Of a DNA stretch of 18,040 nucleotides, positions 6,932 to 15,395 are shown piece after piece. The notes beneath the pieces are model-generated. The model saw nothing but the letters and a program-made list of their open reading frames with translations. It was not told the origin of the DNA and did no database searches. Numbering within the stretch: position 1 is the first letter of the stretch; each line of letters begins with the position of its first letter. A program made the position numbers and the translations under genes. Source of the stretch: an uncultured Actinomycetospora sp. (lineage in GTDB: Bacteria > Actinomycetota > Actinomycetes > Mycobacteriales > Pseudonocardiaceae); assembly GCA_902805495.1 (NCBI GenBank), contig CADCTH010000029.1, positions 1-18,040 on the forward strand. The letters run 5' to 3'.

Positions 6932-8488
6932 GTGTGCGGAATCGTCGCGGCGTACGGAACCATCGACCCGGAGAAGTGCGAGCGGATGCTCGCGCGTATC
7001 CACCACCGAGGACCGGACGACACGGGGCGGGTGCACCTCGAGCACGCGTGGCTCGGTCACCAGCGTCTCTCGATCATGGACGTCACCGGCGGCAAGCAGC
7101 CGATCGCGGACGACACCGGCTCGGCCTACGTGGTCGGCAACGGCGAGATCTACAACCACGAGGACATCCGTGACGTCCTCTCCGAGGTCCGGTTCGCCAC
7201 CGACTCGGACACCGAGTCGGCGTTCCGCCTGGTGCTGCGCGACGGGTCGGCGGCCCTGCACGACCTGCGCGGCATGTTCGCGCTGGCCATGGCGCACACC
7301 GACGGGCGCGGCGCGGTGGCCCGCGACCCGATCGGCATCAAGCCGCTGTACTGGGCGCGCCTGGACGGGGTGACGCTGTTCGCCAGCGAGCTGCGCGCCT
7401 TCGACGCCGAGGACCAGCCGCTCGTCGAGGCCTTCCCGCCCGGGCACGTCTGGACCCCGGGGATCGCCGGTGACAACTACGCGGTGGGCGCGATGGTGCG
7501 CTTCGCCGACGCGGTGCCGGTCGAGGTGCGCCCGGCGCGCCTGGCGCCGGACAAGCAGTGGACCGAGGAGGACCTCGGGCACATCCGGGACGTGCTGTCG
7601 GACTCGATCCGCCGCCACATGATGAGCGACGTCCCGGTCGGGGTGTTCCTCTCCGGCGGGCTGGACTCGGCGATCGTCGCGGCGATCGCCGCGAAGGTGG
7701 CCGACGAGCGCGGCGAGCGCCTGCCGACCTTCGCCGTCGGCACCGAGGGCTCCGCCGACCTGCTGGCCGCTCGCGCCGTCGCCGAGCACCTGGGCACCGA
7801 CCACCACGAGATCGTCCCGAACCCGGACGACCTCGAGGAGGCGCTCGACGAGGCCGTCACGGTGATCGAGCACTTCGACCCGGCGCTCGTGCGCTCGGCG
7901 GTGCCGAACCTGCTGCTCGCCCGCGAGGCGGTCAAGCACGTCAAGGTGGTGCTCACCGGCGAGGGCGCCGACGAGCTGTTCGCCGGCTACGAGTACGTGC
8001 ACAGCGAGGAGTTCTCCACCCCGGACACCCTGCAGGCCGAGCTGGTGCGCTCGATCGAGATGCTCCACGAGCTCAACCTGCAGCGCTGCGACCGCGCGAC
8101 GATGAACTACGGCCTCGAGGCCCGCGTCCCGTTCCTCGACGCCACCGTCATGCGCGATATGCTCGCGATCCCGGCGGAGTGGAAGCTCAAGTCCGAGGAC
8201 CGCACCGAGAAGCAGCTGCTGCGCGAGGCGTTCGACGGGATGGTCCCCTTCGACATCCTCTGGCGCGGCAAGGAGCAGTTCGGCGACGGCTCGGGAGCCA
8301 AGGACGTGCTGTCCAAGCTCGTCGAGAAGGAGAAGGCCAAGGAGGGCGCGCAGGACGCGGAGCCCCCCACGGTCGAGCACGGCTGGGCGCTGCGCAGCGA
8401 CGAGGAGATCGCTTACTACCGGACGTGGCACCGCAGCTTCTCCGGCGTGCGCCCCGACCGCACCCTGGGGGCGTTCGCCACGGCGTGA
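6932..8488 (+). CDS. asnB: Glutamine-hydrolysing asparagine synthetase
   Basis: The enzyme converts aspartate to asparagine using glutamine and ATP. Starting at GTG 6932 gives MCGIV, which places the glutaminase nucleophile at Cys2 after Met removal, as class II amidotransferases require. GTG 6920 would bury the cysteine behind four extra residues, so 6932 is preferred although its Shine-Dalgarno is weak. The N-terminal domain (about 2-190) shows HRGPDD, GNGEIYNHED and the ending typical of GATase type 2. The synthetase domain has the PP-loop SGGLDS at 241-246, then LTGEGADELFAGYEY and LEARVPFLD. At 518 residues it is slightly shorter than E. coli AsnB. It stands as the first gene of a co-directional run with a 37-base gap to the aldo/keto reductase. 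Confidence 0.93.
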   Translation: MCGIVAAYGTIDPEKCERMLARIHHRGPDDTGRVHLEHAWLGHQRLSIMDVTGGKQPIADDTGSAYVVGNGEIYNHEDIRDVLSEVRFATDSDTESAFRLVLRDGSAALHDLRGMFALAMAHTDGRGAVARDPIGIKPLYWARLDGVTLFASELRAFDAEDQPLVEAFPPGHVWTPGIAGDNYAVGAMVRFADAVPVEVRPARLAPDKQWTEEDLGHIRDVLSDSIRRHMMSDVPVGVFLSGGLDSAIVAAIAAKVADERGERLPTFAVGTEGSADLLAARAVAEHLGTDHHEIVPNPDDLEEALDEAVTVIEHFDPALVRSAVPNLLLAREAVKHVKVVLTGEGADELFAGYEYVHSEEFSTPDTLQAELVRSIEMLHELNLQRCDRATMNYGLEARVPFLDATVMRDMLAIPAEWKLKSEDRTEKQLLREAFDGMVPFDILWRGKEQFGDGSGAKDVLSKLVEKEKAKEGAQDAEPPTVEHGWALRSDEEIAYYRTWHRSFSGVRPDRTLGAFATA

Positions 8489-8525
8489 GCCGTGAGCCGG
8501 CCGCGCTGACGGGGTACACGGGCAC

Positions 8526-9356
8526 ATGAGCGACGTCCCCGGCATCGAGCTGAACAACGGCACCACGATCCCCCAGCTCGGGTTCGGTGTGTTCCAGATC
8601 GACCCCTCCGACACCGCCGAGGCGGTGACGACGGCGCTGGAGGCGGGCTACCGCCACATCGACACCGCGCAGATGTACGGCAACGAGGCCGAGGTCGGCG
8701 AGGCCATCGCCAAGGCGGACATCCCGCGTGACCAGCTGTGGATCACGACGAAGTGCAACAACTCCAACCACGGCTACGACGACGCGCAGTCCGCGCTGGA
8801 CGAGAGCCTGCAGAAGATGGGCCTCGACCACGTCGACCTCTACCTCATCCACTGGCCGCTGCCCGGCAAGGACCTCTACGTCGACACGTGGAAGGGCTTC
8901 GAGAAGGCGCAGTCCGACGGCAAGGTCCGCACGATCGGCGTCTCGAACTTCCAGCCGCACCACCTCGACCGGCTGCTCTCCGAGACCGACACGGTGCCCG
9001 CGGTGAACCAGATCGAGCTGCACCCGCACATGCAGCAGGCGGGCCTGCGCTCCTACCACGAGCGCCACGGCATCCGCACCGAGGCGTGGAGCCCGATCGG
9101 CCAGGGCCGGGGCCTGCTCGACGCCCCCGAGCTCTCCGAGATCGCGCAGGCGCACGGCAAGAGCCCCGCGCAGGTCGTGCTCCGCTGGCACGTGCAGATC
9201 GGCAACATCGTCTTCCCGAAGTCGTCGACGGCGGAGCGCATCCGCGAGAACTACGCGATCTTCGACTTCGAGCTCGGCGACGACGAGGTCGAGACGATCA
9301 ACCGCATGGAGAAGGCCGAGCGCCTGGGACCGGACCCGGACGAGTTCGACCGGTGA
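8526..9356 (+). CDS. Aldo/keto reductase (2,5-diketo-gluconate reductase-like, AKR5-type)
   Basis: The 276-residue protein is an NADPH-dependent (beta/alpha)8-barrel reductase. The catalytic tetrad is complete: Asp46 and Tyr51 in HIDTAQMYGNE, Lys76 in TTKCNN and His109 in LIHWPLP. Family signatures GVSNFQP, NQIELHP, EAWSPIGQG and the cofactor-binding PKSST are all present. Length is standard. The substrate is unknown; related enzymes reduce diketo-gluconate, methylglyoxal and other small carbonyls. It follows asnB by 37 bases and is followed by a strong hairpin. Confidence 0.92.
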   Translation: MSDVPGIELNNGTTIPQLGFGVFQIDPSDTAEAVTTALEAGYRHIDTAQMYGNEAEVGEAIAKADIPRDQLWITTKCNNSNHGYDDAQSALDESLQKMGLDHVDLYLIHWPLPGKDLYVDTWKGFEKAQSDGKVRTIGVSNFQPHHLDRLLSETDTVPAVNQIELHPHMQQAGLRSYHERHGIRTEAWSPIGQGRGLLDAPELSEIAQAHGKSPAQVVLRWHVQIGNIVFPKSSTAERIRENYAIFDFELGDDEVETINRMEKAERLGPDPDEFDR

Positions 9357-9363
9357 GCGTTGC

Positions 9364-9390
9364 CCCGGGCGCCGCGACGCGGCGCCCGGG
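9364..9390 (+). terminator. Strong GC hairpin after the aldo/keto reductase
   Basis: Perfect 12-bp arms (CCCGGGCGCCGC and its complement) around a GAC loop begin eight bases after the stop codon. This is the expected place and strength for an intrinsic terminator of the actinobacterial type, which often lacks a U-tract; only TT follows. Confidence 0.7.
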
Positions 9391-9440
9391 TTGCCGCGTC
9401 TGGGCACCCCGCGGGGACCAGGCACCCAGGGGAGGACACG

Positions 9441-10109
9441 GTGAGCTTCTCGGACGAGCTGCGCACGCGGACGGCGGCGACGTGGGAGGCCGCGACCGGC
9501 CACCGGTTCGTCGACGAGCTGCGGGCCGGCACCGTCGACGACGCGGTGCTGGCGCGCTACCTCGCCCAGGACGCGCTGTTCCTCGACCGGTTCGTCGCCC
9601 TGCTCGGCGAGGCCGTGGCGGCCGCCGACAACACCCCGGCGCGGATGGCGATCGCCCGCCAGCTGGGGCTCGTCGCCGGCGACGAGGACGACTACTTCGC
9701 CCGCGCGCTGGCCCGGCTCGGGGTGACGACGCCGCCGGTCCCGCTGCCGCCCACCCGGGGCTTCCTCGACCTGATGGACGACGCCCGGCGCTCCGGGGCC
9801 TACGGCTGCGTGCTGACGGTGCTGCTCGTCGCCGAGTGGCTCTACCTCGACTGGGCGGCCCGCCCGGAACCCTCGCCGCGCGACTGGCTGCACCGCGAGT
9901 GGATCGACCTGCACCGCGGGTCCGCCTTCGCGGCCTGGGTCGAGCTGCTGCGCATCGAGACCGACCGCGTCGCCGCGGCCACCGACGACGCCGGCCGGGA
10001 GAGCATGGCCGGGGTGTTCACGCGCGCCGTGGAGCTGGAGCTGGCGTTCTTCGAGTCCGCGTACGAGGCGGACGAGGCCGGTCAGACAGGTCAGGCCGCG
10101 GCGGGCTGA
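9441..10109 (+). CDS. tenA: TenA-like protein without the usual catalytic cysteine
   Basis: GTG 9441 is chosen because GGAGG lies six bases upstream; it gives 222 residues, the normal TenA length. TenA proteins salvage the thiamin pyrimidine by hydrolysing aminopyrimidines. The helix with YLAQDALFL (Asp44, with Phe47 where Bacillus TenA has Tyr) and the C-terminal ELELAFFESAY (Glu200) match the family. At the place of the usual nucleophilic cysteine the sequence reads LLVAEWLYL, with no Cys, so it belongs with cysteine-lacking (TenA_E-like) forms, which favour N-formylated pyrimidines, or has another role. No thiamin genes are adjacent. Its stop overlaps the convergent HNH gene by 19 bases. 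Confidence 0.8.
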   Translation: MSFSDELRTRTAATWEAATGHRFVDELRAGTVDDAVLARYLAQDALFLDRFVALLGEAVAAADNTPARMAIARQLGLVAGDEDDYFARALARLGVTTPPVPLPPTRGFLDLMDDARRSGAYGCVLTVLLVAEWLYLDWAARPEPSPRDWLHREWIDLHRGSAFAAWVELLRIETDRVAAATDDAGRESMAGVFTRAVELELAFFESAYEADEAGQTGQAAAG

Positions 10110-10474
10110 CGCTTGCGCAGGCGACGCAGCTGGGCGTCGAGGTGCGGGCGCGCCCGGCGCTGACCGCCGCGCTCGGCGATGGCCGCGGCCAGCGACGTCA
10201 GCACCCGCTCCAGACGCTGCGCGTCGGGGCACCAGCCGCGGCGCTCGCACTCCTCGAGCCAGTCGACCGCGCCCCGGTGCCCGCGCTCGCCGTTGCAGCG
10301 GCGGCACGCCGCGACCTCGTTCTCCAGCCACGACGGCCCGCCCTTGACCTTGGGCACGACGTGGTCGGTGGTGGCGCCGACGGCCCCCGTGAGGGGGCGG
10401 GCGCACCACAGGCAGGTGTCGCCGTCGCGGTCCCGCGCGGCGACCAACCGCTCCCGTCGACCCGGCTGGCGCAT
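10091..10474 (-). CDS. HNH endonuclease domain protein
   Basis: The 127-residue protein starts at an ATG with GGAGG five bases upstream, which is decisive over the upstream in-frame ATG. It is a compact HNH nuclease of the zinc-ribbon type: Cys21-x2-Cys24, the core TTDHVVPKVKGG with Asp37-His38, Asn52 in ENEVAACRRCN, and the second cysteine pair Cys57-x2-Cys60. Basic residues at both ends could bind DNA. Free-standing HNH proteins of this kind are common in actinobacteria and phages, and their targets are usually unknown. The last codons overlap the tenA 3' end on the other strand. Nothing around it suggests a restriction system or an intron. Confidence 0.88.
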   Translation of the reverse strand: MRQPGRRERLVAARDRDGDTCLWCARPLTGAVGATTDHVVPKVKGGPSWLENEVAACRRCNGERGHRGAVDWLEECERRGWCPDAQRLERVLTSLAAAIAERGGQRRARPHLDAQLRRLRKRQPAAA

Positions 10475-10568
10475 CGTCCTCCATGGTGCCACCGGATGCG
10501 CGCCGGGGTGGGGCAAGTGCTGACGCGGTGGGTGCGGTCGGGGGACTGTCGTGGCGATGATCCACGCC

Positions 10569-10574
10569 TAACGT
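10569..10574 (+). promoter_or_regulatory. Possible -10 element for a leaderless transcript
   Basis: TAACGT fits TANNNT and ends eight bases before the ATG at 10583. With no Shine-Dalgarno present, transcription would begin at or next to the start codon, which is common in actinobacteria. The -35 region is weak (GACTGT at 10544-10549). Confidence 0.4.
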
Positions 10575-10582
10575 CGGGCACG

Positions 10583-11104
10583 ATGACCACCAACGGCACC
10601 GCCCCCCGTCCCTCCCAGATGAGCGGCCAGATCCTCACCGAGGCCGCCCGTCGCATGCTCCCCGTCCTCGCCGGTCGGGTGCTCACGGCCGTGGCCGACC
10701 AGGCCGTCGCGAAGGTGGAGGGACTCGCCGACCGGCTCGACGAGCGCCGCACCGGCGAGCAGCCCGAGCGCGAGGACGCCCCCGCATCCGAGGGCTCCGG
10801 GGACTCCGGGGATTCCGGGGGGTCCGGGCGCGCGGGCGCCGCCGTCGCGTTCCTCCTGGAGCAGGCCCGCCTGTTCCTCGCGTTCGTCGCGCGCCTCGCC
10901 GCGCAGGCCCTGGAGATGCTGCGTCGAGCGACCGAGAAGCTGCGGTCGCGCCGCGCTCCCGAGGGGATCGACGAGGCGCCGGCGCCGGAGGAGATCAGCG
11001 CGCCGGAGGACTTCGAGGACGAGTACGAGGACGACGTCGAGGACGAGTACGAGGACGACCTCGCGGACGACGAGATCGAGGAGCGCGCCACGGTCGACGC
11101 CTGA
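10583..11104 (+). CDS. Unknown protein with helical N-terminus and acidic repeat tail
   Basis: The 173-residue protein is not recognised. Its N-terminal third (QILTEAARRMLPVLAGRVL) looks amphipathic-helical and ends in KVEGLADRLDE. A Gly/Ser/Asp linker follows (EGSGDSGDSGGSG), then a hydrophobic helix AVAFLLEQARLFLAFVARLA that could lie on or in the membrane, a basic segment EKLRSRR, and a strongly acidic C-terminus with two copies of EDEYEDD. The helix plus acidic tail resembles the flanks of some mycobacterial SRPBCC/cyclase-type proteins (weak recollection), but the folded domain is absent here. It has no SD, a possible leaderless promoter, and is followed by a hairpin before the GH13 gene. 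Confidence 0.7.
   Translation: MTTNGTAPRPSQMSGQILTEAARRMLPVLAGRVLTAVADQAVAKVEGLADRLDERRTGEQPEREDAPASEGSGDSGDSGGSGRAGAAVAFLLEQARLFLAFVARLAAQALEMLRRATEKLRSRRAPEGIDEAPAPEEISAPEDFEDEYEDDVEDEYEDDLADDEIEERATVDA
11013..11059 (+). repeat. Tandem 24-nt repeat encoding EDEYEDD
   Basis: A 23-base unit occurs at 11013-11035 and again, identical, at 11037-11059 with a 24-base period. It encodes the acidic tail repeat of the unknown protein. Copy number may vary between strains by slippage. Confidence 0.8.
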
Positions 11105-11122
11105 CGTCCGATCCGTCGGGCA

Positions 11123-11148
11123 TCGTGGGGGCGAGCCGTCCCCCACGA
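11123..11148 (+). terminator. GC hairpin between the acidic-tail gene and the GH13 gene
   Basis: Perfect 9-bp arms (TCGTGGGGG and its complement) enclose an eight-base loop. The hairpin ends four bases before the GGAG ribosome-binding site of the GH13 gene. It may terminate the upstream gene, or it may be a structure in the GH13 5' leader; no U-tract helps to decide. Confidence 0.5.
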
Positions 11149-11163
11149 CCCAGGAGTCGCCCG

Positions 11164-12837
<1,674 letters not shown>

Positions 12838-12984
12838 TCAGTGCTCGGGCGGCGGCGGCCAGGGGTCCTCGTCCACCGCGGGGATCGCCGACGCGGTGTC
12901 GGCGACGAGCGCGCGGGCCGCGGAGTCGGCCGGCGCGCGCTCGGCGAGCGCCTCGAGCGCGCGGTCGGTGCCGACGTCGGCCCC
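12838..12984 (-). other. In-frame continuation of DUF4032 after the TAG
   Basis: Reading on past the TAG gives 48 codons, every one ending in G or C, starting GADVGTDRALEALAERAP and ending DEDPWPPPPEH before TGA. The first residues continue the typical LSE-x-x-G-x-DVG C-terminal motif of DUF4032 proteins. The TGA sits immediately next to the TGA of the convergent GH13 gene, leaving no intergenic base. This stretch is therefore conserved coding DNA, not spacer. Confidence 0.75.
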
Positions 12985-14139
12985 CTACTGCTCGGAGAGC
13001 AGCCAGCGGACCTCGAGCAGGTCGCAGTACGCCTGCACGGCCGTGCCCCGGTGGCGCACCGCGGCGTGGGCCCGGCGCATGCCCGGCGTCAGGACGTCGT
13101 GCAGCCAGCTCGCGATCGCCTCCTCCTCGCCCACCCGGTGGGGGTGGTCGCGGGCGATCGCGCGCTGGTGGGCGCGCAGGTCGCCCAGCAGGATGCGGGC
13201 CTGGCCCTCGCCGGCGTCCAGGCCCGTGAGCTCGCGCAGGTACCGGGCGTGGTGGTTGCGCTCGCCGACCATGACGCGCAGGCGGACGGTGCCCTCCGTG
13301 GTGCCCGCGGTACCAGCGGTGCCCTCGGCCGGCGCGAGGCTGACCTCGTCGACGACGTAGCCCAGGTCGTTGAGCTCGCGCACCGTGCCCTCGATGCGGT
13401 ACCGGTCGCCGAACGCGAACTGCGGCTCGGTGTGCAGCACCTCCCAGAGCGCCTCGTAGCGCGCCGGGAGATCGGTCGCCTCGGCGATGAGCTGGTCGTC
13501 GATCTCGGGCGGGCGCCCCAGGCTCGCGGCCAGGTCGACCATCCCCGAGGCCACGTTCTCGACGAGGATCTCCAGGTCGTGCGCGCGCTGGCCGTCCGAC
13601 AGCGACGGGTGCACCTCGCTGGTCTCGGCGTCGACGAGCCACGCCTGGAACAGCTGGCCGTCGCGGGAGAACAGCGTGTTGGCCAGCGAGCAGTCGCCCC
13701 AGTAGACGCCGTGGCGGTGCAGCTCGACGAGCAGCCCGACCATGGCGTCGAACAGCCGCGCCCGGTGCGCGGGCCGGTTGGGGGGCAGCCGCGCGATCAG
13801 CCGGCGGTACTGCCACGAGCCGCGCAGGTAGTGGGTGAGCAGGATCGAGCAGTCGTGGTCGGGCTGGGTCACCAGGCCCGCGGGGCGCACGGCCGGCAGC
13901 CCCGTGGCCTCGAGGTGGCGCAGCACGTCGAACTCGCGGCGCGCGATCCGCGGCGGCAGCTCCTTGAGCGCCCAGAGCTCGCCGTCGACCTCGACGAAGC
14001 GCACCAGGTGCCGGCTGGGGCCGACGGGCAGCTCGCGCAGCGGGACCTCGGCGGGGTCCCAGTCGCCGAGCGCCCGCTCCCACGGCAGGGCGATCATCGC
14101 TGGCGAGGGGCGGCGCAGGCGCAGGTCGGGGGCGGTCAC
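12985..14139 (-). CDS. DUF4032 kinase-like protein, frame closed early by TAG
   Basis: From GTG 14139 the frame encodes 384 residues to a TAG at 12987-12985. The N-terminal half has a protein-kinase-like (lipopolysaccharide-kinase type) fold: Lys59 in WALKELP, the catalytic loop GVYWGDCSLANTLF with Asp149 and Asn154, and the metal-binding Asp170 in WLVDAE. The C-terminal part matches the DUF4032 domain seen in actinobacteria (RYRIEGTVRELND, RVMVGERNHHARYL, LLEVRWLLSEQ). The true substrate of the family is unknown. The GTG start overlaps the lacI stop (GTGA), so the two form one operon. Family-like coding sequence continues in frame after the TAG for 48 codons to a TGA at 12838-12840, so the natural full-length protein is probably about 433 residues. 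Confidence 0.82.
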   Translation of the reverse strand: MTAPDLRLRRPSPAMIALPWERALGDWDPAEVPLRELPVGPSRHLVRFVEVDGELWALKELPPRIARREFDVLRHLEATGLPAVRPAGLVTQPDHDCSILLTHYLRGSWQYRRLIARLPPNRPAHRARLFDAMVGLLVELHRHGVYWGDCSLANTLFSRDGQLFQAWLVDAETSEVHPSLSDGQRAHDLEILVENVASGMVDLAASLGRPPEIDDQLIAEATDLPARYEALWEVLHTEPQFAFGDRYRIEGTVRELNDLGYVVDEVSLAPAEGTAGTAGTTEGTVRLRVMVGERNHHARYLRELTGLDAGEGQARILLGDLRAHQRAIARDHPHRVGEEEAIASWLHDVLTPGMRRAHAAVRHRGTAVQAYCDLLEVRWLLSEQ

Positions 14140-15155
14140 CGGGCGGCTCCCGGGGGTGCGGTGGTGCCGCGCAGCACCAGGTGGGTGGGCAGCATCTCCG
14201 CGGGCGGCACGCGCGGCGGCGGGCCCCCGCGCAGGGCGTCGACCACGAGCTCCCCGGCCCGCCGGCCCTGCTCGCGCACCGGCTGGGCCACCGTCGTGAG
14301 GTCGGTGAGCGCGGCCAGCGGGTGGTCGTCGATCCCGATCACCGAGAGGTCCTCGGGCACGCGCAGGCCCGCGCGGCGCAGCGTGCGCACGGCGCCCAGG
14401 GCCATCTCGTCGCAGTGGGCGAACACCGCGGTGGGCGGCGTGCGCAGCCCGAGCAGGCGCGCCATGGCCTCCGCGCCGCCCTCGCCGCTCCAGGCCGCGG
14501 TGGCCACGAGCTCGTCGTCGGGCTCGGCGCCGGCATCGCGCAGCGCCGCGCGCCAGGCCGAGGAGCGCCCGTCGGGGTCGGGCGAGAGCCGCTGCTCGTC
14601 GCCGCCCGCGAGCATCCCGATCCGCCGGTGCCCGAGGTGCAGGAGGTGGTCGACGGCCCGGCGCCCGGCGCGGTGGTCGTCGATGCCCACCGACGGGTAC
14701 GACGCCACCCGGCCGCCGGCCGCGACGACGGCGACGCCCAGGGAGGCGAGCCGGGCGTGCTAGGCCTCGTCGACCGCGAAGGCCAGCACCACGACCGCGT
14801 CCACCTTGCGTCGGGCGGGGAGCCGGGCGAAGAAGTCCCGGCGTTCCTGGGGCCCGCCGACGCGGAAGAGCACGAGGTCGAGCTCGGCGGCCCGCAGCTC
14901 GGCCTAGAGCCCCTCGAGGAGCTCGCCGAAGAACCAGCGCGACGGGTGGGGCACGAGCACCGCGACCCGGCCCGTCGGGCCGCCCGCGAGCCGGGTGGCC
15001 TCGGGGGAGGCGACGTAGTCGAGCGCGGCCGCCGCCTCGCGGACGCGGTGGCGCGTGGCCTCGGCGACGTGGGGGTGGTCGCCGAGCGCGCGGGACGCGG
15101 TGGCCGCCGAGACGCCGGCGCGACGGGCGACGTCGTCGAGGGTCACCCGGGGCAC
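14136..15155 (-). pseudogene. LacI-family repressor interrupted by two in-frame TAG codons
   Basis: Starting at GTG 15155 (MPRVTLDDVARRAGV) the frame covers 339 positions to a TGA that overlaps the DUF4032 start. The helix-turn-helix and hinge (about 1-57) are complete, including VSAATASRAL. The ligand-binding core includes VAVLVPHPSRWFFGELLEG, YPSVGIDDHRAGRRAV, LGHRRIGMLAG, TAVFAHCDEMALGAV, GIDDHPLAALTDLTTV and PTHLVLRGTT. TAG occurs at codon 84 (14906-14904) and codon 132 (14762-14760). Between and after them the frame stays in register, GC3-rich and family-like, with no indel. If the TAGs stop translation, only a DNA-binding fragment of 83 residues is made, and an internal ATG at 14708 could start a sensor-only piece. 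It is divergent from the importer and probably its repressor. GTG 15203 is an alternative start. Confidence 0.85.
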
Positions 15156-15226
15156 GGCACGCAGGGGGACCCGGTCCTGCGGATCGGCCGTGTCCCCGGT
15201 CACACCGGGAGCATGGCACGGGGTCT

Positions 15227-15238
15227 GCAAGCGGTTCC
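15227..15238. promoter_or_regulatory. Degenerate LacI-type operator upstream of lacI
   Basis: GCAAGCGGTTCC differs from the perfect operator GGAAGCGCTTCC at 15357 at only two positions. It lies 72 bases upstream of the preferred lacI start, suited to autoregulation. Confidence 0.5.
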
Positions 15239-15313
15239 AGAACCGAGACGCGGCACTGCGCCGCCCGCTCCACCGGATTGCCCCAGACGTCACAGGGTCA
15301 CCGGATGATCGCC

Positions 15314-15325
15314 GAGAGCGCTTGA
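15314..15325. promoter_or_regulatory. Second degenerate operator overlapping the -35 box
   Basis: GAGAGCGCTTGA keeps the AGCGCTT core and matches eight of twelve positions of the operator at 15357. It overlaps the putative -35 hexamer TTGACT. Confidence 0.4.
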
Positions 15326-15350
15326 CTTGTGAGACGCGCATCACCACTCT
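15322..15350 (+). promoter_or_regulatory. Putative promoter of the importer operon
   Basis: TTGACT at 15322-15327 is a good -35; CACTCT at 15345-15350, 17 bases later, is a modest -10. Transcription would start at about 15357, inside the perfect operator. The stretch from 15301 to about 15370 is less GC-rich than the flanking genes. Confidence 0.5.
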
Positions 15351-15356
15351 CCGACC

Positions 15357-15368
15357 GGAAGCGCTTCC
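15357..15368. promoter_or_regulatory. Perfect LacI-family operator
   Basis: GGAAGCGCTTCC is a fully symmetric 12-bp palindrome of the type bound by LacI/GalR repressors (central CG, AAGCGCTT core). It sits 28 bases before the lpqY start codon, at the expected transcription start, where a bound repressor would block initiation. Confidence 0.75.
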
Positions 15369-15395
15369 ATCACGCGGCCGGGAGGGACGAGCAGC

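Noticed and set aside
8187..10565. 792-codon open frame on the minus strand across asnB, the aldo/keto reductase and tenA
   Set aside because: It is antisense to three genes with complete catalytic motifs; its Arg/His/Val-rich translation has no domain apart from the HNH region in another frame. Long antisense frames are normal at this GC content.
12985..15155. Pyrrolysine insertion at the TAG codons
   Set aside because: The affected positions are surface-like Gln/Glu-type sites in a repressor and a kinase-like protein, not catalytic sites of methylamine enzymes, and no Pyl genes are in the window.
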